A stretch of DNA of 64,000 nt from Siphonodentalium dalli (taxonomy: Eukaryota > Mollusca > Scaphopoda > Gadilida > Siphonodentaliidae), in NCBI GenBank assembly GCA_032622095.1, contig CP136065.1, positions 41,391,503 through 41,455,502 of the forward strand, read 5' to 3'. Shown in pieces: positions 46,201 to 57,863 of the stretch. The translations under genes and the position numbers were made by a program. The notes under the pieces were generated by a model. It searched no databases. It saw only the letters and a list, made by a program, of their open reading frames with translations, and was not told the origin of the DNA. The first letter of the stretch is position 1. Every line of letters starts with the position of its first letter.

Positions 46201-47012
46201 GGGTCGTCCGACTGAATCATTAGCCGAGCCTGGTGCTGGTCACAATGGGTCGTTCGATTGAATCATTAGCTGGGTCTGGTACTGATCACAATGGGTCGTC
46301 CGACTGAATCATTATCTGAGTCTGGTACTGGTCACAATGGGTCGTCCGACTGAATCATTAGCTGAGCCTGGTGCTGGTCACAATAGGTCGTCCGACTGAA
46401 TCATTAGCTAAGTCTGGTGCTGGTCACAATGGGTCGTTCGATTGAATCATTAGCTGAGTCTGGTGCTGGTCACAATGGGTCGTCCGATTGAATCATTAGC
46501 TGAGCCTGGTGCTGGTCACAATGGGTCGTCCGATTGAATCATTAGCTGAGTCTGGTGCTGGTCACAATGGGTCGTCCGATTGAATCATTAGCGGAGTCGG
46601 GTACTGGTCACAATGGGTCGTCCGATTGAATCATTAGCTGAGTCTGGTGCTGGTCACAATGGGTCGTCCGATTGAATCATTAGCTGAGTCTGGTGCTGGT
46701 CACAATGGGTCGCCCGATAGAACCATTAGCTGAGCCTGGTGCTGGTCACAATCACAATGGGTCGTTCGATTGAATCATTAGCTGAGTCTGGTACTGGTCA
46801 CAATGGGTCGCCCGATAGAACCATTAGCTGAGCCTGGTGCTGGTCACAATGGGTCGCCCGATAGAACCATTAGCTGAGCCTGGTGCTGGTCACAATGGGT
46901 CGCCCGATAGAACCATTAGCTGAGCCTGGTGCTGGTCACAATGGGTCGTCCGATTGCATCATTAGCTGAGTCTGGAGCCGGTCAAGGTGGGTCGTCAGAT
47001 TGAATCATTATA
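46201..47012 (+). repeat. 46-bp minisatellite, about 17-18 copies
   Basis: The unit is GGGTCGTCCGATTGAATCAT, TAGCTGAGTCTGGTGCTGGT, CACAAT. Some units carry CCCGATAGAACC instead; these cluster at 46,710-46,910, showing local homogenisation. The left remnant is at 40,153-40,225. Confidence 0.96.
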
Positions 47013-47154
47013 AAACAGGACACATTTATGAACACCCGTCTAGTACATGCACACTTTAGCGTCTATTTCTTCGTGGGGAGTAACTGAAATATGTTAGATA
47101 ACATACTTAAAGATAGTGTATCTTCCGGGTGCATAATGTAGGATCACGCCATAC

Positions 47155-47264
47155 TACACGGTGGCAGGTGATAACCAAACAAGATATAATTTCACCCTTT
47201 CTATGCTATTGTGGTCAGATTATCTATAACACTTTAACCCGTGCTCAAGTGGTCCTGCTAGTAT
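47155..47264 (+). mobile_element. Helitron-like 3' end
   Basis: ACACTTTAACCCGTGCTCAA followed by GTGGTCCTGCTAG and then T resembles the 3' end at 11,870-11,906 (CACTTTAACCTGGGCAACG...CCTGCTAGT). The array at 46.2-47.0 kb lies just upstream, as minisatellites often do in Helitron-related elements. The 5' end was not found. Confidence 0.4.
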
Positions 47265-49030
47265 GCTATGATTGTTTGGGTCCTGTTGAATTGCTATGAT
47301 GTGGGTAGGGCGAACTGATGCCGTTACCAAAAAGTACCGTTATTGTTTCAAAAAGTTTCAAAAAAACTCGGTGTTTGGATAAACCGAGCGATTTGAGAAA
47401 AGCCAGTGCAATGTCCGTATGAAACATGCAAGAACATATATATATTTTTTTGAAACTTTTTAATAATGGCTGAGCTGGTGTTTGCAAAACGACGTGGATA
47501 GCCTTCTCGTCATATTGTCGAATTTCAACAACTAATACAACGAGTATTAAAATATTTCGCAATGTATGCTTTGAATGCTTGATACACATAATGCTTTTTG
47601 TCAATCACAATGACCTAGGTCTACAGATATAAGCAATTTATAAAAATAATATTTCCAATTCCAGCCTGGTAAATGTCCTCTCTATGTAATTATTTTTAAA
47701 AATATGTCAACTATTTGAATTGGAGCTTAACAACTGATATGTCTTCAATATGATTGAGTTCACTGTCCTGATATGTTATTAGCCTAATATAGCCAAAACA
47801 CATGTTTGTTTCGTGTAATAGCATGCATGGGAAAGTGATATCTCACTGGATATGCTGGGAAATTTATAATTTGTTTTTGGATGCATATACTTTATACAAG
47901 TGTTTTGCGTGCACATATCCGCGTCTGGTGTATTTGTCCACTATACATCGATGCATTATAATTTCCATTTAGCAGTGTAAAATTTGACCACCAGGTAGAC
48001 CTAGCATGCTTATTGCACACTCCAATGCAGGTACATTTGTATGTGGTAAACAAATGCCTATCAGCCAGTATATTTGAATTGTTTTGTCTGTGTTAACATT
48101 TTTTTCTCCAATTAAAACAGCTTCTGAAACAGGTTAAACTGTCATTTGAAATAAATGAGATAATTTCCCAGTCATATGAGAGACATCAGTAGGGTTTTAT
48201 ACCAAAATTAGTGAAATTTGGGGGATGGGTATAACAAATTGAGAGAAATGTTTTTTTATTTTTTGCAGGTTTGGGAGTGGTGAGTCCCCGAAAAAGTCAG
48301 ATGCAAAAAAAACAAAAACAAAAAGAAAAAAAGAAAAAACAAGGCATGTGAGTTACCAGGTGCGAAATTTACAGCCATGGAGAGGGGGCAAATTGAATTA
48401 TGCGATCTTGGGAGTTTGCAGCTGGTTCAAGGGTGGTGTAGTTGGAAATATCTCATATGTACTTCCTCCTTCAATGCAAGCCCTCTACATCTAAGTCACA
48501 CATATCCATATAATACTTCAGCGATTCTGTCAACCCATCTAAAATGGTATTATGAAGGCACAGAAAGGTTATTCTCCGATCCAATATATATATATGGTAC
48601 ACCGACAGAGCAGGTTACAATAAACAATACCTATCGCCTGTCACGTGCGAATAACAATTTATGTTAAATTGTGAAATATATTTACTTAATATGCATGTTT
48701 ATTTTAGACCATGTGTTATCAGGATGTGACAGGGGATTTAACAAAAAGGCATAAGGAATGTTCCGGTTATGGCAGATTTATCAGGCTGCCTCCTGGTAGT
48801 TGTTTGGTGATACCCCCCCCCCCCCAGTTGACAAATGTACAAAACAAAATGTACACTGACAAAAAGTACACATAATACGTTTGTGTATTACGTGATGATC
48901 TCGCTGAACAATGGGGCGTGTCACTCCCTATAAATTGTGTACGTTCGTAATAGGTGTACGTTCGTAATATGTGTATTACGTTATCTACATGTATATTATG
49001 CGGTGACCTCGATGAGCAATTGGCAGCTTC
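47265..49030. other. No supported gene
   Basis: AT-rich, with A-rich runs at 48,300-48,345 and poly-C at 48,812-48,825. The open frame 48,377-48,667 (96 codons) has no recognised domain and is not supported. Confidence 0.5.
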
Positions 49031-49440
49031 CGCCCTGAATATGAAAGGGAGACAATGCGCTCGCAATGCGTGAATGTTAAAGGGACGACACTATCGGTAT
49101 ATGAATTTTAAAGGGACACGAGGCACTCACAGTGTGAAAGTCTGTGTAAATATTAAAGGGAGACAATACGCTCGCAATGCGTGCATGTTAAAGGGACGGC
49201 ACTCTCGGTACGAACATGTTAAAGGGACACGAGGCACCCACTGTTTGTGAATAATAAAGGGAGGCAATGCACTCACGGTGGGGAATGTTAAAGTGACACG
49301 AGGTAATCGCGTGTGGGAATGTTAAAGGGACGCGAGGCAATCGTGGCCGGTGAATGTTAAACGGACACAATGCACTCAGTCTGTGAAAATTAAAGGAAGA
49401 CAATGCGTTCGGAACGTGTGAATGTTAATGGGACGGTACT
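49031..49440 (+). repeat. Tandem repeat with TTAAAGGGAC core
   Basis: About ten diverged copies spaced 36-46 bases, each with GAATGTTAAAGGGACACGAGGCA or a variant. A higher-order step of about 115 bases is visible (CGCTCGCAATGCGTG at 49,058 and 49,171). Confidence 0.85.
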
Positions 49441-49659
49441 CTCGGTAACTGAAGTTATGCCGATTCATGCGATTGAATATTTCATCATGGATTATGCAGT
49501 CTGGATCGTTAGTATTCCCTCTTAATGTGAAGCCACAAGATGGATTAGGTATTGGGATTTATCTACTTTTGGTAATCAATAACAGAAACGACTGGACCAT
49601 CGGAGCTGAATATTTTTGTATATGAGTAATTTGACCCGGGGAATCTTATTAGATAGGTT

Positions 49660-50230
49660 TTGTGATTAAGTGGTCGCGGTCACGTGACCATCCTGGTATG
49701 GGAAGTGTTTTCCATTCCACATAATACCTACCTGCATACCAAGTTTCTCGAATATACAGTACATCTGCATATACAAAAGTCATTGAGAATTACCCAATAA
49801 TATATGTATGTAGCAGAAATATGCTATTTATTTTGGTTCTCAATACTAATACCAACTTACATACCAAATTTAGTCAAAATATCTCTGCAGATACAAAAGT
49901 TATTGAGAAATAATGAATTTTTCTTATATTTCGGTGTGGCGGCCATCTTGTTTTGTGATCACGTGGTGACGGTCATGCGACCATGGCAGACTGGGAATAG
50001 TTTTAAATTCGCAAGTCCAATACCTAACTGTGCACCAAGTTACACGAACATACCATTACAGATAAAAAAGTTATTGAGAAATACCCAATATATTTAGCTG
50101 CAATATACCGGTACTAACATTTTCTTATATTTCGGGATGCTGGCCATCTTGTTTTGTGGTCACATGATCGTGGTCACGGACACTGGCGGACTAGAACATA
50201 TTTTCTATTTCCCAAATACTGAAAGGTGAT
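49660..50230 (+). repeat. Degenerate tandem repeat, about 240 bp unit
   Basis: Three partial copies with GGTCACGTGACCAT-like words (49,675; 49,958; 50,157), GCCATCTTGTTTTGTG (49,941; 50,142) and AAAGTTATTGAGAAATA (49,899; 50,068). No coding is recognised. Confidence 0.7.
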
Positions 50231-50707
50231 ACTGTTTATTAGTTCTAAGAAATACATTTTCTTAGAGTAAATTGTTGCTGTCTTGAAATTCAGGAGGCGG
50301 TGTTTCTCAAAGTCTGTCAAATTGCACAAACATTGAGGAAATGGAGAACCGATTTATTCCTATAACTTTACAAACAGTCTTATAGTGTGTGCGTTTTATG
50401 TCCCACCATTACTGACCGGAAACGTAAATACATTTTATTCCACACCCATTGACGTGAGTCACATGTATTCAACGGAATCCCAGCCATTGAATACATATTA
50501 GTGTATACCTCTAGTGGAATATAAACCGGAACTATTCTTGTTGACGTTGTCGCCAAGAAAGATGACGTACATTACGTCGATCATCCGCTTCCGGTGTTCC
50601 CCCCATAATTACCTGTTATTTGTCAGACTTAAATCACAATAAAGGTAGCTATAGTTACAATGAAGGTGACATTCATGGATTGAACTTATCTGACTGAACG
50701 GTGTAGA

Positions 50708-50886
50708 ATAAATACAGAACACAACTTGCATCATAATCTCGAATCTGTTATCGAACTCGTTGCGGACGGCGCAAAGTTATATTTCGCTCGAGCTACGCTC
50801 TCGCGAAATATATCTTTGCGCCATCCGCAACTCATTCGATAAAAGAGTCTCGATTAAGATGCGCGTTGTGTTCTGTCTATATACAT
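50708..50886 (+). mobile_element. Hairpin (foldback) element
   Basis: Arms around a short loop at about 50,785-50,800 (TCGAGCTACGCTCTC) share ACAGAACACAAC, GCGGACGGCGCAAAG and TATTTCGC with their complements. Length is about 180 bases; there is no target duplication I can be sure of. Confidence 0.75.
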
Positions 50887-51371
50887 TGATCACGCAATTC
50901 AAAAACGAGATTCGAAAAGCTAGCAACGAATGGTATATCCCGTGAATAAAATGGATGTACACGCTTGTGACCGGTTTGAAAATCTGCTACGAATGAGTTA
51001 AAATTTGTTATGAAATTGTTATTATTGACTTCGAAAACCCGTATATAGATATGCTCTTAAAATAGAATTAATTTCCCATTATAGAATTAACACCATACAA
51101 GCGTAAGCAATCAACTGACTGGTCATGCAGTGTATTATGTATTCAATGCAAAAACTGTTCATAAACTCTACCAAATAGAATAAAGTTAATCATATCAACC
51201 TCCACAACCTCCTTTTCCAAAACTAAAAAAAAACTCGTTAAGTGCTCTAACATTTTCAATGAATACACCAGTTTGAATAAGCGCGTTGTTCGTGAACGAT
51301 TTAGTTTCTGAATACAAATTGCAATGGTTACCAATGGTTACCATGCTAAAACAAGACATTTATGTGCCACC

Positions 51372-51570
51372 TTAACCCTTCCATGACTGGAGCTTCTTGC
51401 AATATGCCAATGCATACTCTAATATATGCGAGCTGCCCATAGAGAGCTTCACAAATTTATGTATGAGAGAATATGCTAGGCTCCCTATGAGAGACTCGTA
51501 TATAAAGATAATTGACTGGCACAGGATATTCAATGCTGCCCCAGCGCATCTCCCGCCATTAAATGGTTAA
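51372..51570 (+). mobile_element. TTAA hairpin element, 199 bp, degenerate
   Basis: TTAA at 51,372-51,375 and 51,567-51,570, the CCCTTCCATGACTGGAGC start seen inverted at 43,180-43,197, and a decayed CCAATGCATACTCTAATATA hairpin. Confidence 0.7.
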
Positions 51571-52465
51571 CCAGTCGCGTTTTCCAATTAAACATTATGT
51601 GTGTAGGTAGATTAATGACTTTTTACAATTTCGTGTTTTGTTTACACTTTAAATTCTGTTGGGTAAGATTTTAGCCCAACACCATAGTATTTGGGTGTTG
51701 GAAAGTTTAGTAAAATATGTTTAGTAAAATGTACCCAATATATAGTGAAAATACACCGTACATTGGGTTAATCTGAAATAAGATGTGCATTAAAGTCATT
51801 TCAAGTTCTATGTAACTACATGTATAGTAAAAACCACGTGATACCATTCGGGTCAATGGTTCATCACGACGCGACCACGCCGTGTTGTTTAAACAAAGAA
51901 AAATGGCTGACGATTTCGTTATCAACAAGTTGTAAGAATACACAGCTGATATCTACCCTCGCATAAATTATTAGTTTTGCCTCAAAATTGTTGTGCTTAC
52001 ATCGGTATAACAAAATTAATCTGTTGATATGATCACTATTGTGGTGCTGAATTCGTGGTTGCTCCATTACGTCGTACGTGTTATCATATTATCACAGTAT
52101 AGCATTGCACTGAAAGCAGCATGCACTAACATGCGTGCAGCTATGAAAACGTGTCTGGTTTCCAACAACACAACCAATATATCTCACATGTAAGAAATTT
52201 AATAGTCGATTCAGCGATTCGTATATAATATAATCATAGCGCATTTAACCATTTTAATACTACATCGATTATCCCATTCAGCTATGACAATATACATTGG
52301 CCTGGTCTAGTATTCATTTGGAGGGATGTTTCGGGTGATAAAACCAGACGACAGACAATACAATTACATCAGGAGTCCTATTTGTTAAGGGAAACGTTGA
52401 GATCATAAATTCAACAACGGTTTGTTGAACTTATTATCTGAATAATATCCTATGGGATAACTACT
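51571..52465. other. No supported gene
   Basis: AT-rich with several TACCCAA and TTGGGT words at 51,657-51,775. The open frames here are short and unrecognised. Confidence 0.5.
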
Positions 52466-52489
52466 CGTCAATGAGTGTTTAGTATAGAA

Positions 52490-52670
52490 AATGTTATATA
52501 ACGCATTAACAATACCATAGTATGCACATAACCCACACATATGTGTTCGAAAGTGTTATATAACGCATCAACAATACCATAGTATGCCAGTAACCCACAC
52601 ATATGTGTTATATAACGCATTAACAATATCATAGTATGTCCGTACCCCACACATATGTGTTTTAAAGCAG
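52490..52670 (+). repeat. Tandem repeat, about 60-bp unit, three copies
   Basis: Copies contain GTTATATAACGCATYAACAA, TACCATAGTATG and AACCCACACATATGTGTT. Confidence 0.85.
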
Positions 52671-52679
52671 TAACAACAC

Positions 52680-53023
52680 CATAAAGTGGTACTGTACACT
52701 AAATCTGGCAATTTTTGGGGCCATCTCTTTTTATACTCAACATAATATATGCAACAAACGAATGAATTTGAGCCATGGATTTGTGCAAAATACATTCATT
52801 TACCATATTAACAATACAAACAACATGGTAATTATAATGAAAATGATTTTATGACTGGAGTCATAATTCATTTTCATTATTATTACCATGTTGTTTGCAT
52901 CGTTCATAGAGCACATTTCTGCACTAATCCGTTGCTCAAATGCATTCATTATTATATTCTGTTGAGTATAAAAGGAGATGGTCCCATAAATGGCCGGATT
53001 TAATGTACAGTACCCCTTTAACG
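52680..53023 (+). mobile_element. Foldback MITE, about 340 bp
   Basis: The ends AAAGTGGTACTGTACACTAAAT and ATTTAATGTACAGTACCCCTTT pair with mismatches. The arms share CCATCTCTTTTTATACTCAA and CAAACAACATGGTAATWATA, with the centre at about 52,858 (ATGACTGGAGTCAT). Confidence 0.85.
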
Positions 53024-53269
53024 GCATTGCGTTTATATGCACCAACTAAATTTTTCAACGTGACGATTAGTTATGGTGTATATATGCACACAGTTTTACA
53101 TCGTACAATGTAACGCAATTTCAATAGAGTTCGCCTTTGCAATATTGACACACATGCGGTTGGTGCATTCATGAGATCTTCATTGTATATACACCTAGAC
53201 TTTCCCTGCCATCATTGAAACTGTCCTTCCCTTGAACGTTTTATGCAAAACCTACGCTCCAAATCGCGT

Positions 53270-53490
53270 GGGGTAAAATTTTACCCAAATTGGGTAAAAT
53301 TTTACCCAACACAATATTGCATATAGCAGCAGGCGAACGTTTAGCAACTTTTTACTTTTTTTGTTGGGTAAAACACGTGTTACCCAATGTGGGCCAATTT
53401 TACCCATCGTTTTACTCAACGCATGGTAACAATTTACCCAATATTAATTTTCTTTCTGGGTTGGGCGATGTTTTACCCAATGTTGGGGGA
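53270..53490 (+). repeat. Cluster of TTTTACCCAA and complement
   Basis: At least eight TTTACCC or GGGTAAA words in 220 bases, including GGGTAAAATTTTACCC twice at the left edge. Possibly subterminal repeats of a DNA transposon; the family is unknown. Confidence 0.6.
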
Positions 53491-53640
53491 TTTATTACCA
53501 CTAACGTTGTGTTAAAAATAATCATTTTCGCTACAGTATATTCAGATATATCTGGAAAACATATGACATCACTTATTTCACGACACTCTCCTGATAAAGT
53601 TACCTCTGCACTCTATAAGTTTATGATACACGCTCTTTAA

Positions 53641-54830
53641 TGCTAGTTGTTAGTGCCTATTTAAGTCATCTGATGTCAACGGCATCTTATTCTACCCCAC
53701 GACATGCCCCACGTCAAATTACGTCTGTACGCCAATTGTCCCACATATAATTGCTAACTATGATAAAGTAATATTTATGTTCCACTGTGGGATAATCCAG
53801 TATTACTCCACATATACTATATCGATCTATTATATATATATCCAATTCATCATTATCTATACATATCCAAGCATGTTATATGAATCCCAAATCCATGTAT
53901 GCTACTATACCATTATGATTATATATAGCGTGTTGGTGATCGGAATAAAAGGAAAATATGAGTGCGCATAAAAGCAAACTATTAATCCAACATTGCTGCA
54001 TCGAGCAGAACGGTCAAATGATGACCGGAACTAATTAACATAAAATATGCGGAACATGTGTTCGACCACATGTTAAATCAATTATCTGAGTCATAGCACC
54101 AAACTATCTTTAGCTGTAATACAATCTTCCTGGGATGATACCAATACGAGTATATCACCATTATATATTAATTCTTATTCCCTTCCCGATTCCAACCAGT
54201 TTCATTCGAGCAGCATTCAAGTTAGCCGAGGAGAGTCCACCCGAGAGGCGTCGTTAGACGGGTTGTGACTTATCAACTGTGGACATAGCTTGATATTTCC
54301 TGTCACCAAATCGCACCTCTCTTCATTCGATATGACAATTAAATGTTATCTCCAACAAGACTCCAACATAACCCCACATAACGGCATCTTCATTCGATAT
54401 GACAATTAAATGTTATCTCCAACAAGACTCCAACATAACCACACACAACGGCATCTATCCAATGGTACTCCCGTGTCAATTCACCACTGCATAGTTCATA
54501 CCAATTTCCAGCGACCGGGGTACAACCGTTTTGGGTATATGATTACTTATTTAATTAAAATTGTTTATTAGTGGCCCTTTATGTAGTCTGAGGTCAAATG
54601 TATCTATCCCGTGACACCCATATTGTCAATTTACTCATGTGAATAAATGTTCAACGACCAAATTTCAACCAGTTTGGGTATATTATTAATTATTTATTTA
54701 AATTAATTATTAGTGCGCTTTTAAGATATATAACGTCATCTGGCCCATGACACTCCGCGTTTGGTCGCCCATAGCCGGACAGACAACGAACAAACAAACA
54801 CAATTGAGTTGTATTGATATATATTATCCT
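53641..54830 (-). mobile_element. Helitron-like remnant with internal repeats
   Basis: On minus the right end reads TCAATACAACTCAATTGTG and TTTGTTTGTTCG, like the start of the element ending at 37,414. ATTAGTG..C.TTTAAG repeats occur at 53,650, 54,565 and 54,710. Two near-identical 75-base copies lie at about 54,323 and 54,388 (TTCATTCGATATGACAATTA). The 3' hairpin was not located, so the boundaries are approximate. Confidence 0.45.
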
Positions 54831-55610
54831 GGTATACATAAATCATAAACCCTTTATTGATCCGAAACGTCTTTCAACTCGGCGTCCAATTTGACAACAT
54901 TGAATGACATTTGGGGGGGGGGGGGGGGGTTGCAATATTTAATCTCAGCAGCTGGTCTGAAGACAAAAAAAACCTGTTAGTGATACAAATGATGTCAATA
55001 AATAGTTTTGTAGCAAATCTGTATACCTTCGAATGACTCTTTTAATTGGGTTGGAGTTTTCCAACTGGTACGATCAAGCTTTAAAACAAAATTTACTCAT
55101 GTGACGTACATGTATATGCCACTGAGAATGCTCCTAATAGCAACAACCAAGGGTGCTTATACCTAAGGCAGGTGAATGACGTCAAATAATTTTTTCTATA
55201 TCCATCAGTGATTTTTCAAGATAGCGGGTATAGAATTTGGAGAAATTGTCACGTGACTTCCGGTTAGCAACCGTGCGGAGATTGCAAAAAAACGCGGAAT
55301 TGGAATTGAAGCATCACGATAAAAATGAAAGTAACTACTTCACAACTTACGAAGAATTCACATGTGATTTAAGTTTATTAATTTCATTTAGACCAATTTC
55401 GTTGGTCAGCTTAATGAAAACGAAAAATGAAGAAGTCATGACGATAATCCAGACAAGATTTTACAATCCACGACACGTCTTGTCAATTTGGCATGTCGTC
55501 TCCGTCGTGACCACTGCATGATGTTACATAAATTATTCTTAGCGTTATGTCGCAAAAAAAGGGCAAATTTGAGGCATATCATGTGTGGTTGCTCCACTAC
55601 GTATCACGTA
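54831..55610. other. No supported gene
   Basis: A poly-G run lies at 54,913-54,930. The open frame 55,237-55,521 starts with TTG and not ATG and has no recognised domain; it is not supported as a gene. Confidence 0.5.
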
Positions 55611-55617
55611 CGATTCA

Positions 55618-55972
55618 TATTATACTTGAGGTGGTATAGTATCCCATCCTAATATAATTGAGGTGGTATAGTATCCCATCTTAATATACTTGAGGTGGTA
55701 TAGTATCCCATCCTAATATACTTGAGGTGGTATAGTATCCCATCCTAATATACTTGAGGTGTTATAGTATCCCATCCTAATATACTTGAGGTGGTATAGT
55801 ATCCCATCCTAATATACTTGAGGTGGTATAGTATCCCATCCTAATATACTTGAGGTGGTATAGTATCCCATCCTAATATACTTGAGGTGGTATAGTATCC
55901 CATCCTAATATACTTGAGGTGGTATAGTATCCCATCCTAATATACTTGAGGTGGTATAGTATCCCATCCAAA
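55618..55972 (+). repeat. 32-bp minisatellite, 11 copies
   Basis: The unit is TATACTTGAGGTGGTATAGT plus ATCCCATCCTAA, nearly identical between copies (one GTGTTATAG variant at about 55,760), so the array is young. Confidence 0.97.
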
Positions 55973-56715
55973 GTTGGCCAACATACATCATAGACGCACA
56001 TAGCAGTGTTTAATCATATGTACATGTAATCAATAATGATATTAATATAGGTCTCAAACATCTGGAAAGTCTGTTTCCACAAATTGTGTTCTAAATTCGA
56101 CATCGACTGTATCTTGAATACAGCATTGCTACATTGGGAATAACTGGACGACCCCTATTTGATTATGACCTGATAGAAATATTAGGCATTCTTCAGGATC
56201 AAGATCTTGCATCAAATTTGAAAGGCTGATGACTGCACTCTGGAGCAGTTAACTTTCACAGAATCTACACTAGATTGCTGGAGGCTGTTCGGTAACTAAG
56301 GAGACTCAACAGTTCGCACGGATTGTCCCAGAATTCTACCTCAAAGTGTCAAAAGAGTATTTTAAAATCATATATAACTAATCATTTAGATCTGCAATGT
56401 CTATAACCTACCATGTTTGCACAAATAGCGCATAACCTTGAAATTTGGAATTTTTGGAACCAGATACAAAGAAATAAAATTGACCGTTTTATTCAAATGA
56501 CGGGAAACAAAACATATTTCAGCTTTATATCGACGAATTCATGGTGGTCAGATATCAGCCGTCTATTATATGTACCCCGAGGCGGAGTGCATGCTGAGCT
56601 TCATAACAGTGGCTTGGTTTCCGGTTAAGCGGAGTGTGACTGTATAGTTAAGGGTCAGACGCACATTTTGTCAAAATGGTATCTCAAAAAGGATTTTCTC
56701 AAGATATATTAGAAA
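55973..56715. other. No supported gene
   Basis: No repeat or protein is recognised; the 71-codon frame at 56,413 has no identifiable domain. Confidence 0.4.
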
Positions 56716-56717
56716 GA

Positions 56718-57090
56718 CTAGCAGGGTAACCCGACTTCGTCCGGGCTGTTTCCCCTCTGCTTTCATCCGCCGAAAGGTGCGATTTGACCTTGAATTGACC
56801 ATTTTGAAGGTCAAGTTCAGGTCGGGGTCACGATTCCCGTCCAAAACACTCCCCGGACCAAAGTACCCCTAGGTATCAAATTTCGTCGAAATCCGTCCGT
56901 CGAAAGACGCGATTTGACCTTGAATTGACCATTTTGAAGGTCAATGTCAGGTCGGGGTCACGATTTGACCCGTCCAAAAACACTCCCCGGACAAAGGTAT
57001 CCCTAGCTATCAAATTTCGTCGAAATCCGTCCGGCAGTTTTCCCGGCCATTGCTAACAAACAGACAGACAGAAGTCCCAAAATATATATC
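56718..57090 (-). mobile_element. Short Helitron-like element
   Basis: On minus it ends AGCCCGGACGAAGTCGGG, then TTACCCTGCTAG followed by T (56,718), a textbook Helitron 3' hairpin plus CTAG. The 5' side (about 57,085-57,095) has TATATTTTGGGACTTCTGTC and CTGTCTG runs. The interior holds two copies of GCGATTTGACCTTGAATTGA (56,779 and 56,909). Confidence 0.6.
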
Positions 57091-57613
57091 AGAAAATGTC
57101 TTTATGAAATTTGGTACAAGCGATTACTGTGACACAATATTTAAGAGCCATCGACCAATTAGATTTTATAACCTCATTTACTTTACTTTATGGCATGAAA
57201 TATTTTCACTGTTTTCAGGTACCAAGAACTTTTGTAAAATAAATGTTTTTCAAACGTGCAGTTCATATATCCATGATATCATATCTCAAGATCATGAGAG
57301 GCGACTTATTTATTCTTTATTTGTGAAATTTAATGATTATTTTCATTAAGAAAGGCAACTACCCATAATTCATATTCAAAATTTGAGGATTTTCATGCCA
57401 TGCCTATTGATCAGTAAACAATTGGGCTGAGATGAGTTGTGGGTCATGGGTTCATAACCAAGTTAAAGCTGACCACCATATCTCTTAACACTGTGGCCTA
57501 ATTCCTGTTGATTGCACCCATTTTTAGTGGACCACACTGCATATCAACATTTGGTTTCATTGGGCTGGAATATTTGTGACTGCTTTATTTTTCATTATAA
57601 TATATGGGGTATT
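57091..57613. other. No supported gene
   Basis: The open frame at 57,050-57,349 starts inside the Helitron-like element and has no recognised domain. Confidence 0.4.
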
Positions 57614-57773
57614 TAAGGAATAATCTCGGTTTCCTAATGTAATTACACAGTCTAAAGGCATATGCCGAATCACAAACCTATAAATCGCGAAGCGATTTAT
57701 AAGAGTTTGTGATTCGGCATATGCCTTTTATTTAGACTGTGTAATTACATTAGGAAACCGAGATTATTCCTTA
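57614..57773 (+). mobile_element. Near-perfect 160-bp hairpin
   Basis: Arms of about 70 bases share AAGGAATAATCTCGGTTTCC, TAATGTAATTACACAGTCTA and GGCATATGCCGAATCACAAA with their complements; the centre is AATCGCGAAGCGATT at about 57,684-57,698. Confidence 0.92.
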
Positions 57774-57863
57774 TGATTATACCATAAATTGTTAAATATT
57801 GATTTTAAAAACATTTTCGCCCTTAAAAGACAAGGAACTATATGTTCTCAAATAACAGACCGT

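Noticed and set aside
48377-48667. 96-codon frame on plus
   Set aside because: No recognised domain, homologous exon or splice context; length is within chance for this sequence.
55237-55521. 94-codon frame on plus
   Set aside because: It begins with TTG and not ATG and has no recognisable domain.
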